A stretch of 38,817 bases of DNA, from NCBI GenBank assembly GCA_003144275.1, contig NJBF01000037.1:1-38817 (forward strand). Reading direction: 5' to 3'. Under the pieces are notes generated by a model, which saw only the letters and a list, made by a program, of their open reading frames with translations, had not been told where the DNA came from and did no database searches. This DNA is from Candidatus Heimdallarchaeota archaeon B3_Heim. GTDB taxonomy: Archaea; Asgardarchaeota; Heimdallarchaeia; Hodarchaeales; Hodarchaeaceae. The position numbers were made by a program, and so were the translations under genes. Each line of letters starts with the position of its first letter. Positions within the stretch are counted from its first letter, which is position 1. This document shows, in pieces, positions 17,972 through 25,411 of this stretch.

Positions 17972-18694
17972 TCATTCAGTTACTTCAGTTTCATATTCTT
18001 CGTGGGCGAATAGAAAAGTTTTCTCAATCAGAGTATAGAAAACAACTAAAATGATTCCAATGTCAAATAATATAAGGGCTGGTTCTACTAGATGGAAAAT
18101 CATCATCAACATAATTACGTAAACATGATCATGTGAAACAGGTTGTGCTTCCTCAAATAACCAGCTAGAGTATATAGATATAACACTAAGGAAACCAAGA
18201 AATCCTAGTGCAATAGCAACTAGAAACCACACATTAAAACCCATTAATTCTGTTTTTGTGATTGTTATGTTAAAACCTATTGCCATCCACAAGAAAGTAC
18301 CTTTTCCCCCTTCTAGGACGAAATCTAACCATTCACCTGTCGTACTACTTATTCCTCTATTCCGTGCAAGTTGACCATCTACACAATCCATGATTGCTGA
18401 AACCCAGTAAATGAAACTTGCTAGTAGCAACCAGACAAAATCGTCTCCTGACAAAGCTAAAATCAAAGCACTGAGTACTGCAAGAAGAAAACCAAACCAC
18501 GTAATTCGATTTGGTGTTATGAAAGAAAGTGGATCAATGACTTTTACAATCTGGTTTGAAATATTGCGATGAAACCGAAGTGTAAATCCTTCTTTCTTGA
18601 ACGCATACTGCCCCCCTTTCTCTTCATTCGGCTTCCCTCCGATTAGTTTGGAACTTAAGTTTCTTAGACTATAATCTGTCTTTTTTTTCCCCAT
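17972..18694 (-). CDS. CDP-alcohol phosphatidyltransferase family enzyme
   Basis: Integral-membrane transferase that joins a CDP-activated lipid (or CDP-alcohol) to an acceptor alcohol, with release of CMP. The 240 residues include a charged N-terminal region (1-60) and about six membrane helices. The signature D-C-V-D-G-Q-L-A-R-N-R-G-I-S-S-T-T-G-E-W is followed by L-D-F-V-L-E. The family pattern ends D-x3-D, and here the last Asp, the presumed base, is Glu. Archaeal relatives make inositol, serine or glycerol phospholipid head groups; which one applies here cannot be seen. It is first in a likely pair with the DUF998-like gene. Confidence 0.85.
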   Translation of the reverse strand: MGKKKTDYSLRNLSSKLIGGKPNEEKGGQYAFKKEGFTLRFHRNISNQIVKVIDPLSFITPNRITWFGFLLAVLSALILALSGDDFVWLLLASFIYWVSAIMDCVDGQLARNRGISSTTGEWLDFVLEGGKGTFLWMAIGFNITITKTELMGFNVWFLVAIALGFLGFLSVISIYSSWLFEEAQPVSHDHVYVIMLMMIFHLVEPALILFDIGIILVVFYTLIEKTFLFAHEEYETEVTE

Positions 18695-18954
18695 AGTATT
18701 TTCCTTCTAGAGAATTCAGATTTAAATTTGGTATCCATGACAGTAAATAGTGGAAATTTTCAGATTTTTTGGATATTAATGTAACAGAAGCCTCCATATG
18801 GCCCTTTATTAAGATTTACTATGATAATTTCCTATTTCAAAGTTACAACGGGCATACTTGGCGTGTTTAACCTGAATAAATTCTCTTTTAAATAATCATT
18901 TCTTATGGTCACTCAATATAAGCAAGGGATTTTGAAATTAATGAATTTCTCTCC

Positions 18955-19681
18955 TTATTTCAGTGAATTTTTTCTTGCTTTTATGAGATACCAAAATTGA
19001 TTGGTAATTACTATCTCTGGAGTAAATCCCACTTTGGCTAATAACGTTGAAACTACGTCTGCTGTCCGATCGTTAGTAACACGGCGTTTACCGTAGGCTG
19101 TTTCAATAGCTTTACCGCTAGGTGTTATAACATGATCATTTTTGTCCGATAATTCCATAGTGTTCATATTCGCTGACCTCTCTCTCTTTCTCTTACAAAC
19201 TTAAAAGGCGTCCCGCCCGTACTTCATCAACGCCGAGGTGATGACAAAAAAATTTACTTAGCTCCTAGGTCATATTCCCTTGTAACTTCGTTAGACGAGT
19301 TACCCGTCAAAGGCAAGAGAAGAATGATCCAGACTGGTCGAAAAGTATTGGTGTTTGGGATGTCGCCAGAAGATCTGATGCAAGTAGTCCCAATGGAAAG
19401 CAGTAATTCTCTTGTTGCTAACCTGCCGGATAGTGGATGTGTGACTCATCCTGTCCAGAACTATTTTTCAAATAGTTGTCTGACAAATTTAGTCATGGGG
19501 TTTCGCTTCATCAATTTCAGATTGGAGTTTATCGATAGCAGTTGCTTTTTTTTTCCCAATTTGGGCAATTATCCCCTCACCCCCCCCCAACATCCAGTAT
19601 AGATCCACTAGGGATTTCTTGAACATTAATAGTTTGTCTAGGGTACTGAAAAAATTCTTCAAGATTACTTACGATCTTCAT
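18955..19681 (-). pseudogene. SAM methyltransferase gene broken by a mobile element
   Basis: The N-terminal part (19681 down to about 19498) starts at an ATG and reads into the nucleotide-binding motif I-L-D-V-G-G-G, then meets a TGA in a run of nine G. With eight G the frame continues E-G-I-I-A-Q-I-G, then A-T-A-I-D-K. The C-terminal part (19130 down to 18955) reads I-E-T-A-Y-G, then L-L-A-K-V-G-F-T-P-E and F-W-Y-L-I-K-A-R-K, as in the C-termini of small class I methyltransferases. The element copy at 19131-19497 lies between them in antisense orientation. Roughly 75-90 residues of the middle are missing, so a deletion accompanied or preceded the insertion. The surviving downstream frame (70 codons, start in the element) is unlikely to be active. 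Confidence 0.65.
19131..19497 (+). mobile_element. MITE-like non-autonomous element, copy 2 (with CATG at both ends)
   Basis: The body of about 359 bp (19135-19493) is more than 90% identical by eye to the inverted copy at 22165-22527, and its right third matches 1-126. Ends: the left begins ATCATTTTTGTCCGA and the right, read inward, begins ACTAAATTTGTCAGACAA. They share TTTGTC-N-GA-N-AA as an imperfect terminal inverted repeat. CATG flanks both ends, consistent with a 4-bp target duplication. The inside holds a frame open for 58 codons from ATG 19324, running into the right flank, and a hairpin at 19459-19477. No transposase is encoded. Confidence 0.75.
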
Positions 19682-19827
19682 AGGAATCAAATAACATTTT
19701 TTCTATGCTATTAATTATTGGTGCGCATCTCAGACCAAAAAATCATGGACGAACGATTTCCATTATTAGACTCTATGTTATTAAAAAAGAAAAAAGAGGA
19801 GAAAATATCAAGTGGAGCCCAAAAAAT

Positions 19828-20031
19828 TTATTTTTCGGCTGCTAATTTGACATCATTCTCTTTTACGGTTTTTCGTCCATTGTGACGTGCAATTTCAACT
19901 GAATATTTGGCTAAGTTCATACCATAGTCAGTTAAGATCTCATTCAAGCGGTTAATTGCGCCAGCAGATACTCTAAAAGCGCCTGCGGTTCGAATGAGTT
20001 TTTCTACACGTGCTCGTGCAAATCCAGTCAT
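19828..20031 (-). CDS. Archaeal histone
   Basis: 67 residues, one histone fold without long tails. The core reads G-F-A-R-A-R-V-E-K-L-I-R, A-G-A-F-R-V-S-A-G-A-I, a central helix, and G-R-K-T-V-K-E-N-D-V-K-L-A-A. R-T-A-G, R-V-S and R-K-T-V match DNA-contact loops of HMf-type histones, which dimerise and wrap DNA. The ATG at 20031 is chosen over the GTG at 20040 because AAAGGTGA lies at proper spacing and the second histone in the window starts in the same way. It shares 53 of 67 residues with the copy at 38525. It sits between the two inverted mobile elements. Confidence 0.95.
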   Translation of the reverse strand: MTGFARARVEKLIRTAGAFRVSAGAINRLNEILTDYGMNLAKYSVEIARHNGRKTVKENDVKLAAEK

Positions 20032-20040
20032 ATTTTTCAC

Positions 20041-20376
20041 CTTTTCTCAATATTAAGTTGTTCTGAGTCATTTAATAGACTCAGTGGTTACGAAAATCCT
20101 CTATATATTTATAAGTTTTATTCTACAACAATGCACGTTCTAGATATCTCGATGTTACTTTTTGCACTCGGATTGATTTAGCTAGCTATGGAAAATACTT
20201 TTTCACGATCTTCAAGCTGAACTAGATAATATATTATGTATTCACTGAGGATAGATACTCTATTCATAAATGATTTGAAAAAGACAATAATTTTACCTGA
20301 TGCTTCTATCAGCCAAGGGAAATAGATCTGAAAATATAAACTCGCTATCTAGAAAAAAAGGGGGAAGTGAGAGTTT
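20041..20376. other. Intergenic region between histone and surface-protein gene, 336 bp
   Basis: It contains the histone promoter near 20101-20113 and, at its far end, the terminator of the surface-protein gene. No additional gene is supported. Confidence 0.4.
20101..20113 (-). promoter_or_regulatory. TATA-box region of the histone gene
   Basis: On the minus strand the run TTATAAATATATAG lies about 70 bp upstream of the histone ATG, giving a predicted leader of about 45 bases. It matches the archaeal TATA consensus; the exact start site is inferred. Confidence 0.5.
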
Positions 20377-20386
20377 TTATACTCTC
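20352..20386 (-). terminator. Hairpin plus T-run at the end of the surface-protein gene
   Basis: GAGAGT and ACTCTC pair around a 6-base loop (20369-20386). On the minus strand they are followed by a T-run at about 20353-20359. The hairpin overlaps the stop codon region. Confidence 0.45.
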
Positions 20387-22338
20387 TTTCTTCTCGAGAG
20401 AATAGGAACTGAGATAATGACTCCCATGATGCTGATAAACTCCCATCCAGGTGAGAGACTTGGAATGGTGTTATTATCAGTTGTCTCACCAGTGAATGAC
20501 TCCATAAGCTCAAATTTGAAGATTGATATTTCAGAGCCATTAGTAGAAATGGAACCAGATATTAATTCAAGCTTTTCAAGTACACCAGTTTGTCTATTCC
20601 ACTGAAATTCGAGAACTCCGTCATCAGAAGGTTGAGTTTCATTATAATTCCATGTTAGTCGATAATAATCACTTTCTTCAATTAAATAAGTATTATCGAA
20701 CATTTTGAAGTTGGATAGATTTCCATAAATTGGGAGAAAAAGGAAGTTATTAATTCCGTTTCCTAGATAATCATCTGTATTTTTATGTATTTCAACTTCT
20801 ATACCCCATTCAACAAATTCAAACATTATCAGTTTGAGTTGATCTCCCTGAGCTAAAGATAGCGGGATATTTTCTTCTGTGTTTTTATTACGAAACCATT
20901 CTGTTAAATCAACTTCAGCTGATGCACCACTATATTCAGTCAAACTATAGATGAAAGTGTCACCAACTGAAATTGAAAAGTCCTCTTGAGTAAAGCTATC
21001 ATCAGGTTTTTCATCGATTTTTGGTGGATAAAATCCCTTTCTAATCCAAATATTATCCCAAAAAACTAAGGTTTCAGTGTTAATTTCTTGGTTATCAAAA
21101 CCAAAGCCAATATTTCCACATTTAAAGACGTTAAAATCATCATTTGTGAAAATTATATAGGATTCTAGCTCTTCTTCTTGAAGAAATACCTGAGTTATTT
21201 GTTTGTCACTTTCTACAGCAACCGCTATGATTAAACGCCCCCATGTTAGTTGTGATTCCATTGGCATGGAATAAAAAGTAGATTTTTCGCCTACCTCATT
21301 TTGAGCTCCAAACTCAAGAACATTTCTCTGATAGCTATAGCGAACATACTGAACGTCTGCACCACTGTTGAATCGCCATCCAAGTAACAATATATCTCCA
21401 TTTGCAATGTGAATATCATAATCAACCTCAATGGTGTAACTGTACAAGTCTTCATAAGTTTCCAAACCAGATGTTGTTAACCAACCACTTTCTGAAGAAA
21501 CATTATTGAAATAATATCCACGCAACCATTCATTCTCAATATCCCAATTTCCTTCTGGTCCTCCATACCAGACATAAGGATCAAGATTATAGCTGGAAAA
21601 GTCATCATAGTAAATAGTTTCATCAGTTGGGTGGTCTGGAGGCGTGTGATATCCTGTATATACACTAATATTGTCAAATCGTGCAGAAGAGTTATAATAT
21701 AACCCAAAACCGATATCCTCTAAATTAGGAACATTCATCATCATACTTGAGATAACTGGTTCTCCATTTACCCAGAGATCAAGTTGTCCACCAGCTACAG
21801 CCATATGTACAACGGCCCATTTGTCCGTTGGAAATTGATAGTCAAAATCATATAAACTTCCATAAGAATCAATATAGTGAGAGTATCCCGATGTTGATCC
21901 TAATTCCATTACTGCATATCCAGAGTAATAGTTGAAAATGAAATGAAACTGTTCTTCTCCATACCCTGACAACAAATTTACATCAAAGATTACTGTATAT
22001 TCACTCATATTGAAGATCGTATCGTCTAATACTATATCATCCCACATTTCATTTGTACTAATGCCATTAAGACTATTATCAAGAAAATCACATGCACCGT
22101 TCATAACAGTCCAGTATCCATTATCTACTTCAAAATCTTGGAAATATACAAGATCATCAGGAGCCATGACTAAATTTGTCAGACAACTATTTGAAAAATA
22201 GTTCTGGACAGGATGAGTCACACATCCACTATCCGGCAGGTTAGCAACAAGAGAATCATTGCTTTCCATTGGGATTACTTGCATCAGATCTTCTGGCGAC
22301 ATCCCAAACACCAATACTTTTCGACCAGTCTGGGTCAT
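20377..22338 (-). CDS. Surface protein with C-terminal sorting-type anchor; 5' end replaced by a mobile element
   Basis: As read, 653 residues, but residues 1-58 are encoded by the element at 22165-22527. The native protein begins after A-P-D-D and consists of two or more lectin/LamG-like beta-sandwich domains (Y-F-Q-D-F-E near 65-70; Y-Y-D-D-F near 245), a further beta domain (about 460-620), and a C-terminal tripartite signal. That signal is S-P-G-W-E, a hydrophobic helix, then R-R-K-R, resembling archaeosortase-type CTERM anchors. The present frame has no signal peptide, but one lies just upstream of the element. Removing the element with one CATG joins it in frame and gives about 620 residues. 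It is therefore probably a disrupted secreted protein, or one now made without export. Confidence 0.7.
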   Translation of the reverse strand: MTQTGRKVLVFGMSPEDLMQVIPMESNDSLVANLPDSGCVTHPVQNYFSNSCLTNLVMAPDDLVYFQDFEVDNGYWTVMNGACDFLDNSLNGISTNEMWDDIVLDDTIFNMSEYTVIFDVNLLSGYGEEQFHFIFNYYSGYAVMELGSTSGYSHYIDSYGSLYDFDYQFPTDKWAVVHMAVAGGQLDLWVNGEPVISSMMMNVPNLEDIGFGLYYNSSARFDNISVYTGYHTPPDHPTDETIYYDDFSSYNLDPYVWYGGPEGNWDIENEWLRGYYFNNVSSESGWLTTSGLETYEDLYSYTIEVDYDIHIANGDILLLGWRFNSGADVQYVRYSYQRNVLEFGAQNEVGEKSTFYSMPMESQLTWGRLIIAVAVESDKQITQVFLQEEELESYIIFTNDDFNVFKCGNIGFGFDNQEINTETLVFWDNIWIRKGFYPPKIDEKPDDSFTQEDFSISVGDTFIYSLTEYSGASAEVDLTEWFRNKNTEENIPLSLAQGDQLKLIMFEFVEWGIEVEIHKNTDDYLGNGINNFLFLPIYGNLSNFKMFDNTYLIEESDYYRLTWNYNETQPSDDGVLEFQWNRQTGVLEKLELISGSISTNGSEISIFKFELMESFTGETTDNNTIPSLSPGWEFISIMGVIISVPILSRRKRV

Positions 22339-22527
22339 TCTTCTCTTGCCTTTGACGGGTAACTCGTCTAACGAAGTTACAAGGGAATATGACCTAAAAG
22401 CTAAGTAAATTTTTTTGTCATCACCTCGGCGTTGATGAAGTACGGGCGGGACACCTTTTAAGTTTGTAAGGGAGAGAGAGGTCAGCGAATATGAGAAATA
22501 TGAAATTGTCGGACAAAAATGATCATG
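22165..22527 (-). mobile_element. MITE-like non-autonomous element, copy 3 (inverted)
   Basis: Inverted near-copy of 19131-19497, differing by a few substitutions and a 4-base deletion in a CT-rich tract. CATG lies at 22165-22168 and 22524-22527. It sits precisely between the signal peptide and the mature part of the surface protein. The two flanks rejoin in frame if the element and one CATG are removed, which defines both boundaries independently of the repeat comparison. Confidence 0.78.
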
Positions 22528-22598
22528 GCTTGAGGAATAGTTGTTATTAACATCGGTAAAAAGAGAAGGATTAAAAGCATTTTTTTCTGATTTTTCAT
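22482..22598 (-). pseudogene. Severed signal peptide of the surface protein
   Basis: An ATG at 22598 with GGAGGATC upstream begins M-K-N-Q-K-K followed by a 16-residue hydrophobic core and T-T-I-P-Q-A, a standard signal peptide with an A-x-A-like cleavage region. The frame then enters the mobile element and stops at a TGA (22482-22484). Without the element it would continue M-A-P-D-D into the surface protein. Confidence 0.75.
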
Positions 22599-22757
22599 TT
22601 TTTTGAGATCCTCCTTCTGAAAATTATATAATAATAGAACCTTCTTCATACAAAAGTACCTAGTGAATTTACTCGTTTGTAAGGCTATTAAAATTTGTAA
22701 ATGGTCAGTATGATCAATTCGAAAGATAGTTGAAACACATAAAATCGAGAAAGAGAT

Positions 22758-23408
22758 ATGCAAATTTACTTGATTAGACACGGAGAAAGTACAGGTAACA
22801 AAGAAAAAGCTTTTCAGGGATGGAATAACGTTCATTTAAGTGAACAGGGAAAAATCCAGGCTAAAAAATTGGCTGATTATCTTTTCGGGGAAAAAATTAA
22901 CCTAAGGATAATATTTTCTAGCCCTCTCATTCGAGCAATGGAAACTGCAGAACCATTAACGATTTGTTCAACTAGTCCTGATATAATTACAGTTGATGGA
23001 TTTAAATCGATTAATGTCGGTGAATGGGGAGGAATTTTGATATCAAGGGTGAAAGAGGATTTTCCAAAGGAGTACAATATTTGGAAGCATTCACCAACAA
23101 AATTCCGTTTTCCGAAAGGGGAATCCTTAACTGATGTTCACAACCGCTCCCAAGCTTCTCTTATACATATCTTGCATAAATATATTGATTTTGGTGGAAA
23201 TATCGCAATAGTTTCACATATGATTACTATCAAAGCGTTAGCATTGTGGATGCTTGGGAAAAATCTAGGAAACATCTGGAAAAAAGAATATACAGTGCCT
23301 AATACTGGTATAATGGTTTTTAAAGTGGAAAAGGAAGAATCGACCGATTTCAGTTTCCAGCGCGTTGAAATAAATAATCCTATACCACATTTAGAGTCTA
23401 CAATCTAG
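22758..23408 (+). CDS. Histidine phosphatase (phosphoglycerate mutase-like)
   Basis: 216 residues. The R-H-G-E-S motif at 7-11 supplies the phosphorylated histidine (His8), S-S-P-L-x-R-A-M-E-T-A-E holds the phosphate-pocket Arg, and V-S-H-M near residue 155 supplies the second catalytic His. The family includes cofactor-dependent phosphoglycerate mutases, fructose-bisphosphatases and alpha-ribazole phosphatases; the substrate cannot be assigned. ATG start after an AT-rich leader. Its stop overlaps the stop of the convergent membrane/zinc-ribbon gene by four bases. Confidence 0.9.
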   Translation: MQIYLIRHGESTGNKEKAFQGWNNVHLSEQGKIQAKKLADYLFGEKINLRIIFSSPLIRAMETAEPLTICSTSPDIITVDGFKSINVGEWGGILISRVKEDFPKEYNIWKHSPTKFRFPKGESLTDVHNRSQASLIHILHKYIDFGGNIAIVSHMITIKALALWMLGKNLGNIWKKEYTVPNTGIMVFKVEKEESTDFSFQRVEINNPIPHLESTI

Positions 23409-24043
23409 GAAGAGAGAGATTTCTTCCCACAATGCGTACAGAAGATACTACCTGCCTCTAATTGCCTTCCACAAGATGGACATTGTGAACCAGATATCGG
23501 ATCTGATAATGTTTGCTTATTCAAAGTCTTATCAACATTCTCAGGTGGATAATAACGTTCTTTATACTCTGAAGTTGATCTTTCTTCAATTAATGCACCT
23601 AAGGTTCCCGCAATTAGAAAAAATCCATAAGCTGTAACAAGAGTGTATCCAAAGGATATTGTTGGTAAAAAAAGTCCAATTAAAATAACAAACGCCCCTA
23701 TTCCTCCAATGAGCGTTATGACTGCCCCCTTTTGAGATTTATTAAGGATAAATGGACCTGGTTTGCTGGATGTTACAACTATTAATCCGTTTAGGACTCC
23801 TGTCACTAGAAAGAATGGAAAGGCTATTACGATTGCCAAACCAAAGTCTATATGTTGGGCAAAAATAGACAATAATATAGGAAAAACGCCAATTCCACCA
23901 ATAAATGTGATCAGAGCTTCTTTGTAATTCTTCTTCAATCTGTACACCTCTTCGGAAGTAGGAATTATATTTGAGAGTACTGTTCTCGTGTTTATATGAT
24001 TTTGAATAGAGGTATACATTCTCACCATCCTTAGCCTAATCAA
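23405..24043 (-). CDS. Membrane protein with internal duplication and C-terminal zinc ribbon
   Basis: 212 residues. Two similar halves (about 43-90 and 105-150) each contain I-T-x-I-G-G-I-G, a hydrophobic helix, a short polar turn with F-G, and a second helix, so four membrane helices arose by duplication. The C-terminus (about 187-205) is a zinc ribbon C-P-S-C-G-x12-C-T-H-C-G. It is the last gene of the minus-strand run beginning at the ubiquitin-like genes, 15 bp after the basic protein gene. Several ATG codons in the first 10 residues leave the start uncertain. Function unknown. Confidence 0.7.
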   Translation of the reverse strand: MIRLRMVRMYTSIQNHINTRTVLSNIIPTSEEVYRLKKNYKEALITFIGGIGVFPILLSIFAQHIDFGLAIVIAFPFFLVTGVLNGLIVVTSSKPGPFILNKSQKGAVITLIGGIGAFVILIGLFLPTISFGYTLVTAYGFFLIAGTLGALIEERSTSEYKERYYPPENVDKTLNKQTLSDPISGSQCPSCGRQLEAGSIFCTHCGKKSLSS

Positions 24044-24058
24044 CTCACTAAGTTGTCC

Positions 24059-24760
24059 CTACTCTGGTGTTTTCCTTTTTATTTGTATTTTAGATATTTT
24101 CGTTTTGATTATTGTGGGAGGGACAGATTCTTCTTCCATTGGTCTTTTTTCTAGGATAGATTTTGGAGGTGTTTTACTCCTGATATCTTTTTTGTGCTTT
24201 TGTTTGAATCCTAGTGTGCTAGGGGGAGGTATAGTTGTTTTGTTGGGAATTTCTGCGGTGATGCGATGTGGAGGAGTCTTGTTTATTATCCGATTTCGTT
24301 TCTTTTCAGCAATACCTCTACGAGTTGGTGGGACATTTTTATGATCCTGGATTTTTTTTCTTCGTGGGGGGACTTTTCGATTTACTAGGCCTTTTTTACG
24401 TCTTGATTTTGGGAGGCTCCCTTTAGTAGATGGAGTTGCCAATTCTTTCCTACCGTGAGTCTGAGTAACAGGAGGAAGATTGTTCGTGCTAGGTATTTGC
24501 TTTTTTCTCTTTTCTTTTGTTCCATGACTGGTGGGATAGGTACCAGATTCTTTTTTTATTAGTCCATTCTCATTTTTTCGCGCAGGAGGTAGCTTAAATT
24601 GCTCTTTCAAATCATTAGGAGTTTTTTGTTGAATAGTAGCAACTTTTTCTTTCATTGGAGTTTTCTCTTTGATTGTATCCTTCGGCTTTTTTGATCGAAC
24701 TTTGAATCGAGCCACTTTGTACATACCATCCTGCACTATTTTCAAAAATAACTTCTTCAA
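24059..24760 (-). CDS. Very basic, Pro-rich disordered protein
   Basis: 233 residues, extraordinarily rich in Lys, Arg, Pro and Thr, with no predicted globular domain. Short recurring elements of the type K-x-P-P or K-T-P-P (for example R-K-V-P-P, K-N-V-P-P, N-K-T-P-P, S-K-T-P-P) occur about every 20 residues from residue 120 on. The only ordered-looking part is a short amphipathic N-terminus (1-25). Such a chain could bind nucleic acid or a repeated-ligand partner. It lies between two membrane-protein genes at the end of the ubiquitin cluster. Family unknown. Confidence 0.6.
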   Translation of the reverse strand: MKKLFLKIVQDGMYKVARFKVRSKKPKDTIKEKTPMKEKVATIQQKTPNDLKEQFKLPPARKNENGLIKKESGTYPTSHGTKEKRKKQIPSTNNLPPVTQTHGRKELATPSTKGSLPKSRRKKGLVNRKVPPRRKKIQDHKNVPPTRRGIAEKKRNRIINKTPPHRITAEIPNKTTIPPPSTLGFKQKHKKDIRSKTPPKSILEKRPMEEESVPPTIIKTKISKIQIKRKTPE

Positions 24761-24808
24761 TTAAATGTACATTATTCGATTTTTAACAATTTGGAAATTG
24801 CGTAAGGA

Positions 24809-25393
24809 TTATTTTCCCAGAATAAATCCAATTCCAGAGAAAACGAAAAAGAGACCGTATAATATTCCAAGAAAATCAGATGCAAATGCTCCAGCAATTA
24901 GAAATAGAATCCCGAAGATAAGAAATGTGAAAATTGCCGTCCATTCGGCGGAAGGCCCCCTCTCAGACTGAGCAGTAATTCTAATGAATTGATAGCGAGT
25001 GAAACTTCTTATTAACAACGCTGTTGAGACCACTAAATACGGAAAAGCAAGTAAGGAAGGGACTGCAATATGAAGTTCGATGAATTCATTTGAAGGCATC
25101 ATATTAATTTCAAAGGATAATAAAACTTCTTGAAAAATAGGAATAAAGGGACTAGTAAAGACAATTACTAGAGGAATGATATTTGCAAGGGATATAAAGT
25201 AGATTTCGTTTAAAGTGGCATGATGATCAACGTAGTAGAATATCCGTAGGAAGTACAATATAGTAATCGCGGTGTAAATGGATAAGAAAAGGATGTTAAG
25301 AGCTAATGTATCCTTATTCTGTATAAAAAAGAAAATTGTAGCTGATACGCCAATGAGCATGATAAACCAAGCGATATTATGTCGTATAGCCAT
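24809..25393 (-). CDS. Polytopic membrane protein in the ubiquitin cluster
   Basis: 194 residues with about five to six hydrophobic segments (about 8-26, 30-50, 65-85, 107-128, 148-168 and 173-191). The middle section (R-I-F-Y-Y-V-D-H-H then a long membrane pair ending L-L-I-R-S-F-T-R-Y) resembles the membrane half of the preceding RING-like protein (W-R-Y-Y-R-S-Y ... I-L-I-R-R-Y-Y-S-G) in order and spacing, suggesting paralogy without the RING. It begins 18 bp after the RING gene's end, so co-translation is likely. Function unknown. Confidence 0.65.
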   Translation of the reverse strand: MAIRHNIAWFIMLIGVSATIFFFIQNKDTLALNILFLSIYTAITILYFLRIFYYVDHHATLNEIYFISLANIIPLVIVFTSPFIPIFQEVLLSFEINMMPSNEFIELHIAVPSLLAFPYLVVSTALLIRSFTRYQFIRITAQSERGPSAEWTAIFTFLIFGILFLIAGAFASDFLGILYGLFFVFSGIGFILGK

Positions 25394-25411
25394 AAGTAAT
25401 CAATAAACTCC

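Noticed and set aside
19324..19602. Plus-strand frame starting inside the mobile element
   Set aside because: Its first 58 codons are element sequence whose frame is closed by a stop in the copy at 1-126. The rest runs through the antisense of the methyltransferase relic and low-complexity runs.
20300..20605. Plus-strand frame opposite the end of the surface protein
   Set aside because: It overlaps the terminator and the well-structured C-terminal anchor region on the minus strand, and has no family features.
22165..22527. Element as a self-splicing intron of the surface-protein gene
   Set aside because: Precise removal does restore the frame, but the other full copy lies antisense to the gene it interrupts. 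The ends also have inverted repeats and a target duplication, which fits transposition.
24105..24344. Plus-strand hydrophobic frame opposite the basic protein
   Set aside because: It is the complement of Lys/Pro-rich codons. The minus-strand gene fits the cluster direction and spacing.
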